A DNA stretch of 64,000 bases from Azolla caroliniana (taxonomy: Eukaryota; Polypodiophyta): assembly GCA_043228905.1 (NCBI GenBank), contig JBHGNT010000015.1:16802001-16866000 (forward strand). The letters run 5' to 3'. The position numbers and the translations under genes are program-made. Below, piece after piece: positions 36,501 through 49,583 of this stretch. The first letter of the stretch is position 1; each line of letters starts with the position of its first letter. The notes beneath the pieces were generated by a model. The model did not search any database and had not been told where the DNA came from. It worked only from the letters and a program-made list of their open reading frames with translations.

Positions 36501-39500
36501 TATGAAAATTCTTTCTATAAAAAGAATATTTATGTATCAGAGATTATATTACTCTCTACCTCAAGCTGATACAGCCTAGATATTTGGACTTTTATGCAAA
36601 TTCTTTCTATAAAAAGAATATTTATGTATCAGAGATTATATTACTCTCTAGCTCAAGCTCATACAGCCTAGATATTTGGATTTTTATGAAAATGCTTTCT
36701 ATAAAAAGAATATTTATGTATCAGAGATTATATTACGTAATAATTCTGAAGAAAATCAAATAGATAAAATGAAGTGAAATTTTGGAACCTGTAGAGCACC
36801 TTCTCCATGTTGGAATACAGCGAGATTATGTTGCAAGAGGTCATTTTCAATCATACCCCTGCTAGGTTCTTTCAAAGCTCTCAAATCTGTAGCGGCGACC
36901 TTACCCCCCCAAAGCTTGTGTTTATGGCAAGCCTAAACAATTAACTCATGGTTTTATACACTCCATTACAGAAACCATATCATTACTGGGCAGCATGTAT
37001 TAGTTGTTAAGACAATCAAAAGCCTAATGTGCTCTTTCTATTATTCACGTACGTGACATAGTATATACACACTGTACATCATTTACAACAATACAGGTAT
37101 TGTGCTTTAAAAATCTTCCTTGGTTTCTCACCTTAAGATTTGAAGCAATAAGACTGTCAGGGTAGACCTGCAAAAAAGATGTATAAGAAAATGATAAGGA
37201 TAAATTTCTTAAACATTCAATTGATCTATTATCCCTAAAGGATGGGTTTTACTTTTCTCTGTGAAGCAAGTTTGTATCGTCAGATGGTGCCTTCCAGAGT
37301 AGAATTGTAACAGAACAGTTCGAGGCTCACCTGAAGGTATGCATTAAGAATCTCCAAGCTCACATCATGGAAGTCTAAATTGTAGTAACAAAGAGCAACA
37401 TATACATTTAGTGCTAACCAGTCCCTGCCAAAAACACAAAGAGATTAATTAGATCTTTCTTTTTATGTTTACAGAAATGTTAAAGCTCGTTCTTCGTCAG
37501 GCTTCTAGTATATATTGTTCAGAACCACCCCTCTTTGAGATTCTTTCATTAAACATTTCTAGGATGATTTGTTTAGAAAGCTGGCCAAACATCATTAAAA
37601 AACACTCGGGACTTCTGGGGTTATGCCTATTTGTTGGTCGGTTTTGCAGATAGGAAGTACATGGAGAAAGGAGGATATGAAGATACTACTCTGCATCATT
37701 GGACATAGTACATAGGTGGATTGAAATTTATGTACAATGGTGACAAAAAGAAAGAAAGAAAGAAAGATATAGTAACGTCTTTTAAGAGGCCAAAATGGGC
37801 TATAAGACCAAACAAGAGATTCATTAAACATTTCTAGGATGTTTTTGTTTAGCAAGCTGGCCAAACATCATTAAAAAACACTCAGGAATTCTGAGATTAT
37901 GCCTATTTGTTGGTCGGTTTTACAGATAGGAAGTACATGGAGAAAGGAGGATATGATACTACTCTGCATCATTGGACATAGTAGTTACGTGGATTGAAAT
38001 TTATGTACAATGGTGACCGAGAAGAAAGAAAGAAAGATATATTAATGTCTTTTAAGAGGCCAAAACGGCCTATAAGACCAAACAAGAGATTACATCTTAA
38101 GTGTTGTCTTGTCTTTGAGAAAAACAAATCAAAAAAATAAGTAAGTAATACTCCGTAAATATAAATGTATATAAGATAAAAAGAGATGAGGGAATCTGGT
38201 TTTCAGCAAATGTCAAATTCTCAAGTTAGATATATTGTATCTTTTGTCTTCGAAAGATCTCTAGCATAGGTCAGTCCAAAATGGAAATGTCTCCAAAGAG
38301 AGAGAAGCACCTGTGATGGCGGGAGATAATGGCTTTTATCTATCGCCAGGTTGTTAGGTACGTTAGATACGGTACAGATACCATACGTATATAACGCATT
38401 AATACACGTATAGTACTTCCCAATTTAAAAATATGTTAAATACATTTTGTAATATGTTAAATACTTATACGTAAAATACGTACTTTACATATAGTACATT
38501 AAATACTTCTAGAATTTGAAAATTATTTACCTTTCTAAAAAATATTTGTAATATTGTAAAAAGCATCTATGTTTACACAATCTTGTGATGTACATTATAG
38601 TTCTACATCCTAAAATGCATATAAGACATTTGAACATTTCACATCCTAAAATACTTATAATATGGATGTCGACATTCACTTATTCTATAAATTAGTGCAA
38701 GTGTGTATCACGATGTTCTACTTCAAATTGTAATTATTTATGATTACGCCTTCATAAATTGAGGAATCATCTACGATTATCACACTCAAGATAGGTTTAT
38801 CTCTTCTTTTCTCTCTTCTTCATCATCTTCTATGATTATCACACTGAGATTTCTGTCTTCTTTTCTCTCTTTTTCTTCTTCTTCTTCTTCTTCGTCGTTG
38901 TCATCATCTCTTCTGTTCTTTTTCACTAAAATCTTTTTTTTCTTTTGCTTTTTGTTGGGGTTTTACTTACATTTTTTTATAAATACGTATTATACCTGTT
39001 TTTTCAAATGTACGTTAAATACTGCATGGACAAATGTACACGATATTTGACTGAACATTGAGGTATAGTACGTACTATACAAATTATGAGGTACTATACG
39101 TATTTAAACGTTAAATACGGGTACATAAACAACCATGATCTTTCGATAACAAGGATGTTGAGGTCGTGGTCCATGGGGTCGGGGCCTACGTGCACAAGAA
39201 ATTGCTATTGCCTAATCAATTGTAACCCGTTTGTTATGTCCTGATCAGGAGCCCATTTGTGTATCCCGTGATTGACTTGTAGCATTAGTAGGAATGATGG
39301 GGCTAAAGAAAGATATATTAACGTCTTTTAAGAGGCCAAAATGGCCTATAAGACCAAACAAAGGTATCAGTTCAGATCACTCTATTCTTTTCCACTTTGG
39401 TCATATTTAGATGGGGAGAGTAGAGTCCCAACTATATTGGAACAAAGGTAGTGCATCTATACTTGAACCATTGCGTCATTTTAGCATACCAACAATGAAT

Positions 39501-42500
39501 GTCTCCATTTTCAGTCAGTTGCCTTGATGACATAGTGCCAACCTTGGGTACTTTGTTTAGGGAGCTCCCAAAGACATTGGATACAGGTCACTAATCGGAA
39601 CAATGCCCAGTGATTATAGGGGTTGCTCCCATCTCTACCCGTATTATATCATGGTGCATCAATGCTTTGCTCCTTATCATGAAGGAAATCATTGACACTA
39701 AAGGTCTCTCTAAATCTTTCCAATGATTTGCTTTGTTAAGACTCGGTCCCCACGTTTCTACTCCATAGAGAAGAGTTGGTGTGACAAGTGTATCAAATAA
39801 CCATAGCTTAGTTCGTGACTACAAATGTGCACATTGTCTCTAGAGATCGCCCAAGGTTGCAAGTCCACAAGAAAGTTGGGCACAAGCAACCCCCCGTAAG
39901 GAGAACCTAAGCCCTATAAATGTTACTCCTAGGTATGGTAGGAGTGTGTGTATTCCAACCTTTCTTCTCCCAAGAAGAATTCTGGTTCTAATCTTGTTAT
40001 CCATGCTTGAGTAGTGTTAAACACCATCACTTTAGTTTTATCCATGTTTATCGACAACCCTTTGTCCATACAAAGTAGTTTTAAGGAATTTAGATGTCAT
40101 TGTAGTTCCTCCAGAGAGTCAGAAATCAGCACAATATCATCAGCATATAGTAATATTTGTATAGCTATACCTACTAGGCATGCTCCCGAACCCCCAAATC
40201 TCTATGTAATGTGATACCTCATCTATATAGAGACCGACGAGAGTGGGTGATAGTGGGCATCCTTGCTTCACTCCGATTGTGCTAGCTACCGCCTCTGACA
40301 AACCCTTGCATATTTGTAGGAACAGCAATGGCTTCTACCCATTGCATAAGCCGGTCACGTGGCAGTTTCAAAGGCTTTTCGGAAATCTACAAAGAAAAAA
40401 TTCTCTTATTATCGGCTTTGAGGATCAATATGCGATCCAAAGTTCTGTCCACCTGAACAGCAGCCATTCCACTCTGCCCATAATACTCAATTCTAATTCT
40501 AGAATTGAGCCATATAGTTTAGCCAAGTAATGGCCAATCATGATTGTCCTATAGTTGCTTGGCATCATGGGGTTCACTCTTGAGGATTGGCACAACGGTA
40601 TGCTGAGCCCATCTAGTAGGGAAACCTTCACACGTTGCTCTATTAAAGATGTGTGCTAGCAATGGGAGCAAGGTGTCATGGTCATAGATAAAGTGCTCAC
40701 CAACCAATCCATCATGATCCTGGGCCTTCCCAAATTATAACCGATCAATGGAAGTTCTTACATTTTGTGGAGTAAAAAAGGTGGATTCATGTGGGCATGA
40801 GCCATGTGGGTGGGGAAGAGGAGTTTGCCCTGGGATATCATATAGGACCTTTGCATATTCATGCCACACCTGAGGTGAGGTCACTTGTGTTGTGGGTTGC
40901 CTCTCATTAAACATTTTTCCAATTCTTGCGCCAAACCCTGCTAACAATGAGGCGCACTTCCTGAAATATCCAATTTATGTTGGAGGAAACAGGGGTAGAG
41001 GGCAAATATATCCGAACAGGGGTAAAAGCAACAACACGGTTTATGCCGCTTCAGTAACAGGAAAAATAAAGAAGGTAGTTCGTAGAGAGGGTAAAGGTGA
41101 AACAAACAATACAAATGATCTTCAAATTTAGCTAAATACAATCTCTTCTTCTTCCTTACATGAGGTGTTGGAAGGTTGCTCTTGCTTGTTTGTGTATAAA
41201 TGCCCCGAGTTACTTCATGCTCCAAGCATCGCCTTGTATCACGACATTCCTCATCATACCAAGTTTGGGGGGATTGGCCGCTGTGTGAGGAAAGGCATTT
41301 GCGACTGCTTTATGCAATGATTTTGACAATCATTGGGTAACTTCATCAAGGGGTGCAAAAGGATCCCAATCTAGCATGTCATTGTATACTCCACAACCAT
41401 ACACATCAATTGTCTAACGAGTAAATCGATACTTAGCCAGTCCACTCTCCTTAGCATATAGATCCCTTGTGCATCCATCCCTTTTTCCTCAAAGCGTAGA
41501 CATGCATGATCTTCTGCAAAGCCACAAGGTCTACCAGATATACTGAACTCTCTTATTTCAGGTATAAGAGATAGAGATCCCATTAGATGTGCTTGCACCT
41601 CCTTTTGGGTTCCAACATGTCAAAGCATCCGATCCAGGCCATTGTGATAATGCATTATATATCACAAATCCATGGACACTTCCCAAGGCAAGAAAGTGTT
41701 TGCCATATTCAGTTATAGCACTCAGTTAGAGAGATCAAGAACACAAAAGGCAAAACTGGCATGCAAATGGGAAAAAACAATAAAAATCAATGACAGTAAA
41801 GAAGAAAATAAAAATGCAAGCATGTGCACACACAAGCTAAGTGTGCAATTCTCAACTCAAGTTCACAGTGAGATTAGGACTCTGAATAGGTAGTGTTTAC
41901 GGCATAGGCTGGATTGCAGCAAAAAGTTCTCCAATGCATATTTTGTATCACACAGAATGTGAGGTAAAATATATAGAACCTATTATGCTACAATAAATCT
42001 GTACAATCTTAGAATATAAGAAATAAAACAAGGCTAGCATTAACCATTCCAATCATGTAAGAATTTTGCTAATTTGACAATAGAGAAATCATTTCACCTA
42101 TGCTCAAGAAGCAATGTCTTGTAGATATCTGTTGCCTCTTGGTAGCTTGCTTGCAAATAATGAAAAGATGCCAGACTTAACTGATCTTCAACAGTCTCTC
42201 CAAGCTTTTCATGATACTCCATCAATGCTTTCTCATCCTTCTTTTTATGTGCAACATGGAAAAGAATGCGCACTTGCAAAGAACATGTTGGACCTAATTG
42301 CAATTATCCCAAAATTCAACAACTCATTTCAAAGAGAATTGTTCATTAATTATATGCTCCAGTCATTGAAGTGGTTGTATGGCCGTATTCTGCAAAGGTA
42401 CAGTTCAGAATAGCACGCTTCTTTTTCTAAGACTGTAAAATTTTCAGTCATAAGATTCAATAGCTTCTCATTTTGGCCTTTCTAGCTGTCAAATCAGTGG

Positions 42501-45500
42501 GAAAGTAAAAAACCGTAGTTTTTTCCCAAAACAACTTTTTTCTTGAATCTTCTATTTTTCCCAGTGGCTCTTTATCTTTCTTTTTCACAATTCTTTAATT
42601 TCAAGGTTCACAACTCTCCCCCTATTTCTCCTCTTTCCTCTCTCCTCTCATATTAGGTAGATTCCTAGGTTTTTCCCATAATTTATGGGGAGAGTACTTT
42701 GCAAAAATTTGGAGGTCCTATGGGCTGGAGACTGATCAAGGAAAATCTAGCAATAGGTTCATAAGCTACTTGATTGACCCACTTTGTAGCCCGCTGTCTG
42801 ATTTATGGGGAGAGTACTTTGCAAAAAGTTGGAGGTCCTATGGGTCATATTGGCCCATTCTTTTCCCTTCTCTGTTTCCTTCCAGGTTCACAACTCCTCT
42901 CTCTCAAAATGAAAGAGAGAATCTCAAGCTGGAGACTGATCAAGTTCTTCAGTAGGTTCATAAGCTACCTGATTGACCCACTTTGTAGCTCACTGGCTGG
43001 CCTTATTTGTGGAGCTGCAAAGCCCATCAATTATTGTCAGTTTACAGCCAGCCAACCAACCTAGTACTCACTTTTTATCCTCTAATAGGCAGTTTATTCC
43101 TTATAAATAGCAATAATCCATAAAATTTGTTGTTCGTTGTATTGTATTTCCTAATCTGCTTCCACTCAAAACTTTGTTAGACTAAGTTGTTCACTCATTA
43201 AAAATTTCTCCAATGGCAAGAGAAGGAGAGGTAATTCTCAAGAAAACATCATCATCAGTATCTTGTGCACACTGAAACAACGATTTTCCTGCATATTCAG
43301 GTAAGTATAAGTGCTTATGTCTAGGATAGTAAATGAATTGTTGCGATACAAATCTTAGCACTCTCCAACATCCACATGCACATATGACACGGCTCAATCC
43401 ATACACAAGCTTCGAACAATAATGGATTATGTTCGTCGAGTCTAAGTAGACGCACTAGTATGATCTAAGGCTAAAGAGTCAAGACTCGCACCATCCAGGT
43501 AGTGTATAGGTAGAACTGCCAAGGCCTTAAGAGTCCAAATGTGGCAATCACACAAGATACATGTAAAATGAAGCAATGATAACTATTTTTTATGTTCATT
43601 CATTTTTGAAGTGACCATGTCAGTTAATGACAGAAGCAATTATTCATTGTTGAGTAGAGCATCAAATGGAGACAATAAAGAAGATTTGGATAGACAGTAT
43701 CCATAATCTTCGAAGGCAGTGGAATTATAAGGTTGACACTTCTAGAAAGGGATTGGAAAGTCAACCTGCATGTTTTTGTTCTGAGATGTTGCCATAAAGG
43801 GTTCACCACATAAATTGCATTTTTTATGTTTTGATTCAATTGAACTTTTCAATAAAGATGACTATTTGCTAGAAATAAATCAATTTTGAGAAGAAATTTG
43901 TCTCTTTAAAAACTTTTGCAGAACTATAAATTGATTTCAATAATCAAAAGAAACCTTTGAGAGCTGCTGTTTCTGCTTCATCATACAAACCAATGTAGAA
44001 CAGACATGCAGCAGCATATGTGTGGTAAACAGGCTTTGCATTAGGCTGTGACAAAAGTTGTTTATAAACATCGAGAGATTTATCATGTTCTCCATGATGG
44101 AAGTGGCAATATGCAAGCCATTCAAGTGACGTTACATCACATACATTTTCCTGGAAAAATAATCAAAAAATAAAACAATTTATAAAGTGAAGAGGTAACC
44201 AGCCAGAGACCATACCCACAATCTGCCTTTGCGGCTTTAAGATATGGAGAGTTATGAGAAAAGACATTGTGATATTAAATACATATTAAGAATGCATTGA
44301 TCATGTGAAGATGTGCCATTGTAAAGCAAACCCTGCAGCTTTCACCGATGCACACATGTCTAGTTTAATATGGAGATGTTCATGTAGCATTGTTACTAAA
44401 TAGTACCATAAGACAGATCATTGTAACATATAATCAGTCAGGGATAGGTCCAGGATAACAAATGTAAGGTTATTTCAGTAGAGTGCATCATTAGCCTTCC
44501 TGTCATATGAGCAACGCATATCATGAACAAAGAAATCCTCACCCAGTGTTTTTACAAAACCTCACCTACCTTGTACTACAAATGCTGGCCTACCTTGACA
44601 CCCAAACCAAGATTCTAGATTTGAAGAGCCGTGTAAATATTCTAGGTTTGACTATGTAAATTGAGAAACATCCTCCTACTTGTTGAGATGTCAAGCCCTA
44701 CTACTCACATTGTGTGAACACACTACTTGGGGCACATGTGTTAAAAGTCCACCGTTGACTTAAAGGAATGAGAGATGCATTTGCATTGAATGAAGTGGAT
44801 CCTTTAGATATCCCACTCACTCTCCCATTGTTACTTGATATACCACTCACTCTTCCACTATGCCTTTAATTGCTAAGGTAATGCTCAAGGGAGAAAGGGA
44901 GCTGATGGCTGAATTGGTATGAGAAACACATGAGGCACAGCCTTGCTGTTAGGCATATGCCAAGTCTCCTTAACCCCACCGTTGTAGTAGGACTAAGAAA
45001 AGTTTAAAACATCAATGATCTAGAGAATGGCTTGAGGCTAATAAATTCGTGCATAGTAAGCATAACAAAGACATTCCATTCATCATCAGTTCTGAGCCTT
45101 TATTTTTCATTTACAGTGAAGGTACAACACCTTATGCTACATATGAGTCCTCGGGCACATTTGTAAACAACAGGATTATATCATTTGATGGGATTCAGCA
45201 CCTATAGCATCATCTCTTTTGAGGTCAGAGTTATATTCGGCTGATGTGCTCACCTGAAGTTTATCCAAATTTTATTACTTGGATATGTCAAGAAAAGCTT
45301 TACTCAGACATGGAAGTTACTTCTCTTTAACCAATCTAAAGCTTTAGAGTGCACATGCTCTTACTTTAATTGATTTTGAAAACTTGTCTCAAGGTGCAAA
45401 CATTTTCAAGGTGTAGTCTGTCATCTAGGACTTTATTTAACATGCAATGAGATGGAATTCATGTGAGACCACCCTAATAGTGTATACACTACAGTGGAAA

Positions 45501-47176
45501 ACAAGAATATTCTCCATGCATTGAAGCTTAAAAGTATGCTTCTGACAAGTGGCCTAAGCAATGAAACCTTACTATAAATCTCTAGATCTATAATGTTGAA
45601 ACACCTTTACTTTAAAGGCCTAGCCTTATTGTACGTTATAACCATATTAATCCAAGATCAGTGCATAAAGTTGTTATGCATCATAACCCTTGATTTAGCA
45701 TTGCTTTATATAATGCAACAATATTGCTGTCAACCCTTGGGTTGTGGAAAGTGAATTATGAAACAATTTTTTAGGAGCAAAATGCGAAAAACGAAATTGT
45801 AAAGCCAGTTTTTAGGAGCATAATGGTAGTGTATACAATTTCAAAATACAAAGATTTTTTATATTACAGTGAATTGAACCCACAGCCTTAGGATCGTGAA
45901 GATCGAGCTTCACCTCTACACCATCTTGTTTATGTATTTAAATTTAAAATTTTTAATAAGCTAAGCCTATGAATCTATGGGCAATGCTTTCATATTGTGG
46001 TTTAGCAAGCATCCACTTGGTCTTGATTATTTTAGCACTTATTAAGTTAATAAATATCAATATGGGTTAGCAACAGACCATTAAAATATCCTGTTATTCA
46101 TAAATGTAGCCAATCAACTAGTATATTATTTGCATAGCTTACATCTAGTACCTAAACACCCTCTCCCAAAGGAAATTGCAACCTGTTGCTATAAAGAATT
46201 GGACCCCCTGGATCGGAGGTCTGACATGTTTGCATGTGGAGAAAAAGGCATGCAGAGATAATCCAATCTATTTTGGTATAAACCCTCACCTCATGCTATA
46301 ATTTGTCCCCTCCTAACCTTATATTGTTTTAAGCTTGGTGATATCTCTAGTTTTGTTTGGCATAGCATTGTCAAATTATGTTGCCTTACATAATGAAGCT
46401 AGAGATGGTCACACGTTGGTCATGGTAGGAACCCTTCTGGCATTTCTTATAAACATGAAGCATATAAAATCTTCATCTTTGTCCCCTTAAAGTCGTATGT
46501 ACATGAAATAGAAATAGTGAATTAGTTGTTTCGGAAGGGGATACACATAAAGAAACTCAAATGAGATTACCATCAACTTCAAGATTTTCTGTTACTCCCA
46601 ATCTTAAATATAACATAAAGACCCAGTCAAATGAAACGTTATATGCAGTGCACAATGTGGTAAGTTGCTTCTCATTTGCTAGTCACACATTGGCTTCTAA
46701 AAAAAAATTGCCTCTTCGCAAGGTAATGCCAACATAGAGAGTCTATCCATCATTTGGCCACTTCATCCATGTCTACACCTACATGCACATGCATATACCT
46801 AAACCTACACCCACATGCATATGCATATGCATACATACATAAACATATTTCTACCCCTACACGCATACACATGTATAACATGTGTGTGTGTGTATCAGAA
46901 ACAGGAATTCATGCAGGTAAATGTACTGTTTTAGGGTTAGGGTTATATTGTTACCAGGTGCTTGAGCTGGAGGAGCGTGATGGCACCTGTGTAGTCACGT
47001 GACGCCAAAAGCTGGTGGAGGTCTGGCACACTTGAGTTACAAGGCTTTCTCTTAGACACCACAAGCGCACCACCATAGCTGCTACTACAGGCATGCACCT
47101 GCGATGATGGACAGGAAGAAGAAGATGATGGTGATGGTGAAGAAACAGAAGAAGCTCGGGCTTTGGAGATCATCAT
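30544..47176 (-). CDS. IFT56: intraflagellar transport protein IFT56 (TTC26/DYF-13)
   Basis: Eleven exons: 47176-46955, 44150-43955, 42293-42098, 37424-37331, 37167-37132, 36932-36789, 34695-34623, 34515-34265, 34074-33839, 32057-31838 and 30603-30544. All have GT-AG borders and consistent phases, giving 575 aa (animal TTC26 about 550). Diagnostic segments in order are [126 protein letters not shown] and IIKKW. TPR-like helices run throughout. IFT56 is an IFT-B subunit for ciliary assembly; in plants this means sperm flagella. The N-terminal ~45 residues are a Ser-rich extension. Expression in sperm-forming cells is inference. Confidence 0.96.
35998..36265. repeat. tandem duplication in IFT56 intron 7-6 interval, two ~134 bp units
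   Basis: Units start near 35998 and 36132 with GAGAGTGAT-TAAAAC-GCCTG and share CCACTAGGGGGATGGCA and ATATCATGACTATGTCC. They lie in the intron between exons 6 and 7. Confidence 0.88.
36461..36735. repeat. three ~91 bp tandem units in the same intron
   Basis: Units begin at 36461, 36551 and 36643 with ACTCTCTA-CTCAAG and share TTCTTTCTATAAAAAGAATA. Their similarity is high, so the expansion is recent. Confidence 0.92.
37546..38093. repeat. two ~275 bp tandem units in IFT56 intron 3
   Basis: TCATTAAACATTTCTAGGAT starts both units (37546 and 37821). They end in AAGAGGCCAAAANGG-CTATAAGACCAAAC. A further piece of the unit's end (about 39306-39362) lies beyond the hAT-like element, so the array was once longer or was split by that insertion. 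Confidence 0.9.
38346..39137. mobile_element. hAT-like non-autonomous element
   Basis: 792 bp with inverted ends, CCAGGTTGTTAGGTAC at the left and CATGGTTGTTTATGTAC reading in from the right. It is flanked by an 8 bp repeat with one mismatch (ATCTATCG at 38338-38345, ATCTTTCG at 39138-39145). The interior is AT-rich, with repeated TTAAATAC phrases and a TTC tract, and has no open frame. The family is inferred from the 8 bp flank only. Confidence 0.55.
39390..41645 (-). mobile_element. degraded LINE inside IFT56 intron 3
   Basis: Readable on the minus strand in shifting frames. An endonuclease-end-like piece, [14 protein letters not shown], lies near 41510. RT-palm pieces are [20 protein letters not shown] (about 40545), [20 protein letters not shown] (about 40265) and YADDIVLIS (YADD at 40147-40136). 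A post-RT region around 39720-39790 reads [18 protein letters not shown]-like. Many stops and frameshifts make it dead. It has the same orientation as the host gene and differs from the LINE at 4726-6234 in the region preserved. Exact ends were not found. Confidence 0.88.
42683..42995. repeat. shuffled duplication in IFT56 intron 2
   Basis: TTATGGGGAGAGTACTTTGC with GGAGGTCCTATGGG occurs at about 42683 and 42800. AGGTTCATAAGCTAC-TGATT with GACCCACTTTGTAGC occurs at about 42753 and 42954. The order shows overlapping duplications. Confidence 0.85.
45855..45930 (-). mobile_element. tRNA-derived SINE-like remnant in IFT56 intron 1
   Basis: On the minus strand an A-box-like TGGTGTAGAGGTG starts at 45923. 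A B-box-like GGTTCAATTC lies at 45880-45871, about 44 bases on, which is the spacing inside tRNAs. The intervening sequence does not form a proper anticodon arm or acceptor stem, so a tRNA-derived SINE head is more likely than a tRNA gene. No target duplication was identified. Confidence 0.4.
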
Positions 47177-49583
47177 CGTGGCTCACCTCGATCGAGCACG
47201 GACACAGAGCAAAGAAACGGGAGGACGTTTTCTGTTGCTGCTGCCTTCGCTCCTTCTTGCTAGTTTCTCATTCTTTCCTCAATTAGAAAGGCTTTCCCAA
47301 TTTGGCACCTCATTTCTCTCAATTAGGAAGTCTTTCCCAATTTGGCCCTCTATTTTCTTCATCCTTCCTTTGTTTTCCTTTGCTTTTCTTGTTATTTTCT
47401 CATAGTTTCCTTAATTAGGAAGCCTTTCCCAATTTGGCCCTCTATTTTCTTTTCTTTTCCAAAAATTGGCCATCTATTTTCTTCATCCTTCCTTTGTTTT
47501 TATCTTGCTTTTCTTGTTATTTTCTCATGCTTTCCTTAATTAGAAAGGCTTCCTCAATTTGGCCCCTTTATTTTTTCACAAAGTTAAGAAAGGAATAGAG
47601 CCCCATCCATCCATCATATTTCAATGGTGGGGGAGGGCTCCTCTCCTCTCTGGCCTCTTTTAGTACCCAACCTCTCAATAGTGCCTTGCTTACTTGCCAA
47701 GAGGACTTGTGCAAAAGTTGCCCATTGTCTAGACAAATTGCCCCGACCACCAATATGTCCCACCCATGAAGACCACAAATCCCACTAATGATTGACTCAT
47801 CTCCAAGACTCAGTCGAAGAAGCCATCATGCACAAAAACCAAGCAAGTTGATTCATATCCTCATCTCCTTACCAACAACAACGACACAATCAACTTGTGT
47901 TTTATTTAGTTTAATAGTTCAATTTCGATCAATCGATCATTTCTTAGTTTTGGTTCCATTTTGTATGGTAAGAATGAATTTTTTTAAATTGTTTCATCGC
48001 GCATTCTAACTAGATATGCAAGGTATGTATTTGATTTGTCAAATTATCATTCTAAGCGATTGCTAATATAGTTGTCTATGATGTTTGGTTGAATCCTATA
48101 CATTATTTTGGATATCATATGTCTAAGTTAAGCTCAAATTTTAGTTGCATACATGTGAAGTATTCTTCCTTTGCAATTCTATTTGTGAAGTTCGAATTTA
48201 AGTCTCTTTGCAATTATATGTAATTTAGATCAGATCTTTGTGATATTGAGTTATGGCCCCAATGTTTTTAGCATGGTATTTTACAAAGAAATGCTAAAGG
48301 TTTTCAGCCTCCTAATTGCTGAAAACTTACATTTAAAGCCATGTACCATAGAAGAGAGCCTCTGAATTGTAAAAACTTACTTGTAAACCATACATTGCAA
48401 GAGAGGTAGCCACTGGTGTACATGATCACAAAATAAAAACATGAATGGCCTTATCGTAACACACCATCACACCAACTCCTTGGGACTTACAATCACAACT
48501 ACTCCTTGACATTATGCCTAGAAGATTGTCTAAATTCTTCTTCCATGAATATTATTTAAGAGTTATCTCCCTTTACAAAACAAATGGACATGCTCACATT
48601 CAAGAGATGAATTACACAAACCATAAAAAATACACGATTGTATGTCTCCGGTCAAAAGGTAAAGAAATTCCAAAACATAAAAGAACTTGCATCCCATACG
48701 AACGTAAGTTGTCTATTTCATCTTTTATTTAGAATACGGTGAGGAAATCTAATTTAATCAAATAAGCAGGTTAGACACGCTTGATGAACCATCTTCTTTA
48801 AATGAGAGATTATATCTTTGACACTGATAACCATACAAGAACAAATTTCCATTCCCTTCATCAAGTAACAGTATCTGAATCTTTATGGTTTAAAACATGT
48901 GATATGTGGAAACATATGTTCTGGTTGTGTTGAGAGAATATACATCTTAATTAGCACAGTACTGTAAACCACACGTGCTCTGCAATCAAAGTTTCCAAAT
49001 ATATATAAAGTGTTACCTTGAATAACACTAAGTAAGCTTTCAACTGATAGTCCTGTTCAGAACACCACAATTACATTGACATGTGTCAGTCAACAGATTA
49101 TTTTGCTTATACATAATCCGAAATTCCCTTTTTGGTCCATTGCCCCTTCACCATTTTCCAGTCATGAGATCAAAATCATTGAAGAAAAGGAACTGACTCC
49201 AACTCCAGCTAAAACTGATTTTGCTAAAAAACCAAAAATCTTTCAAACTGCCGAAACTTAATGTCTACATTAAGCTTTATGGATACCTGTCTACGAATGA
49301 TGTCTACGATAGGTACTTAAAACAAGTTTAACTCCAATATGCTCTGTAAAACAGAATTGTTACAAGAACAAATAAAATTAGACTATGAAAACTAATGTCT
49401 ACCATAGGCTTTATGGATACCTTACTATGAATGACACTAGGATTTTATATTCATGGACCTAGCACACAACTAACTTCAAAATTATGCACTGAAATTCTCA
49501 GTGAAAGAAAAAAGTAAAGACCCTATATCACGCGAAGAGATTTAAGGGAATGATGGTTGGTTGCCTATCGTTGCTCCCTCGAC
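47177..49583. other. intergenic between IFT56 and GrpE
   Basis: The IFT56 promoter side holds a pyrimidine-rich run of diverged units at about 47270-47570 based on TTTCCCAATTTGGCCCTCTA. No TATA box was identified. The rest, up to the GrpE stop, is AT-rich with no supported gene. Confidence 0.55.
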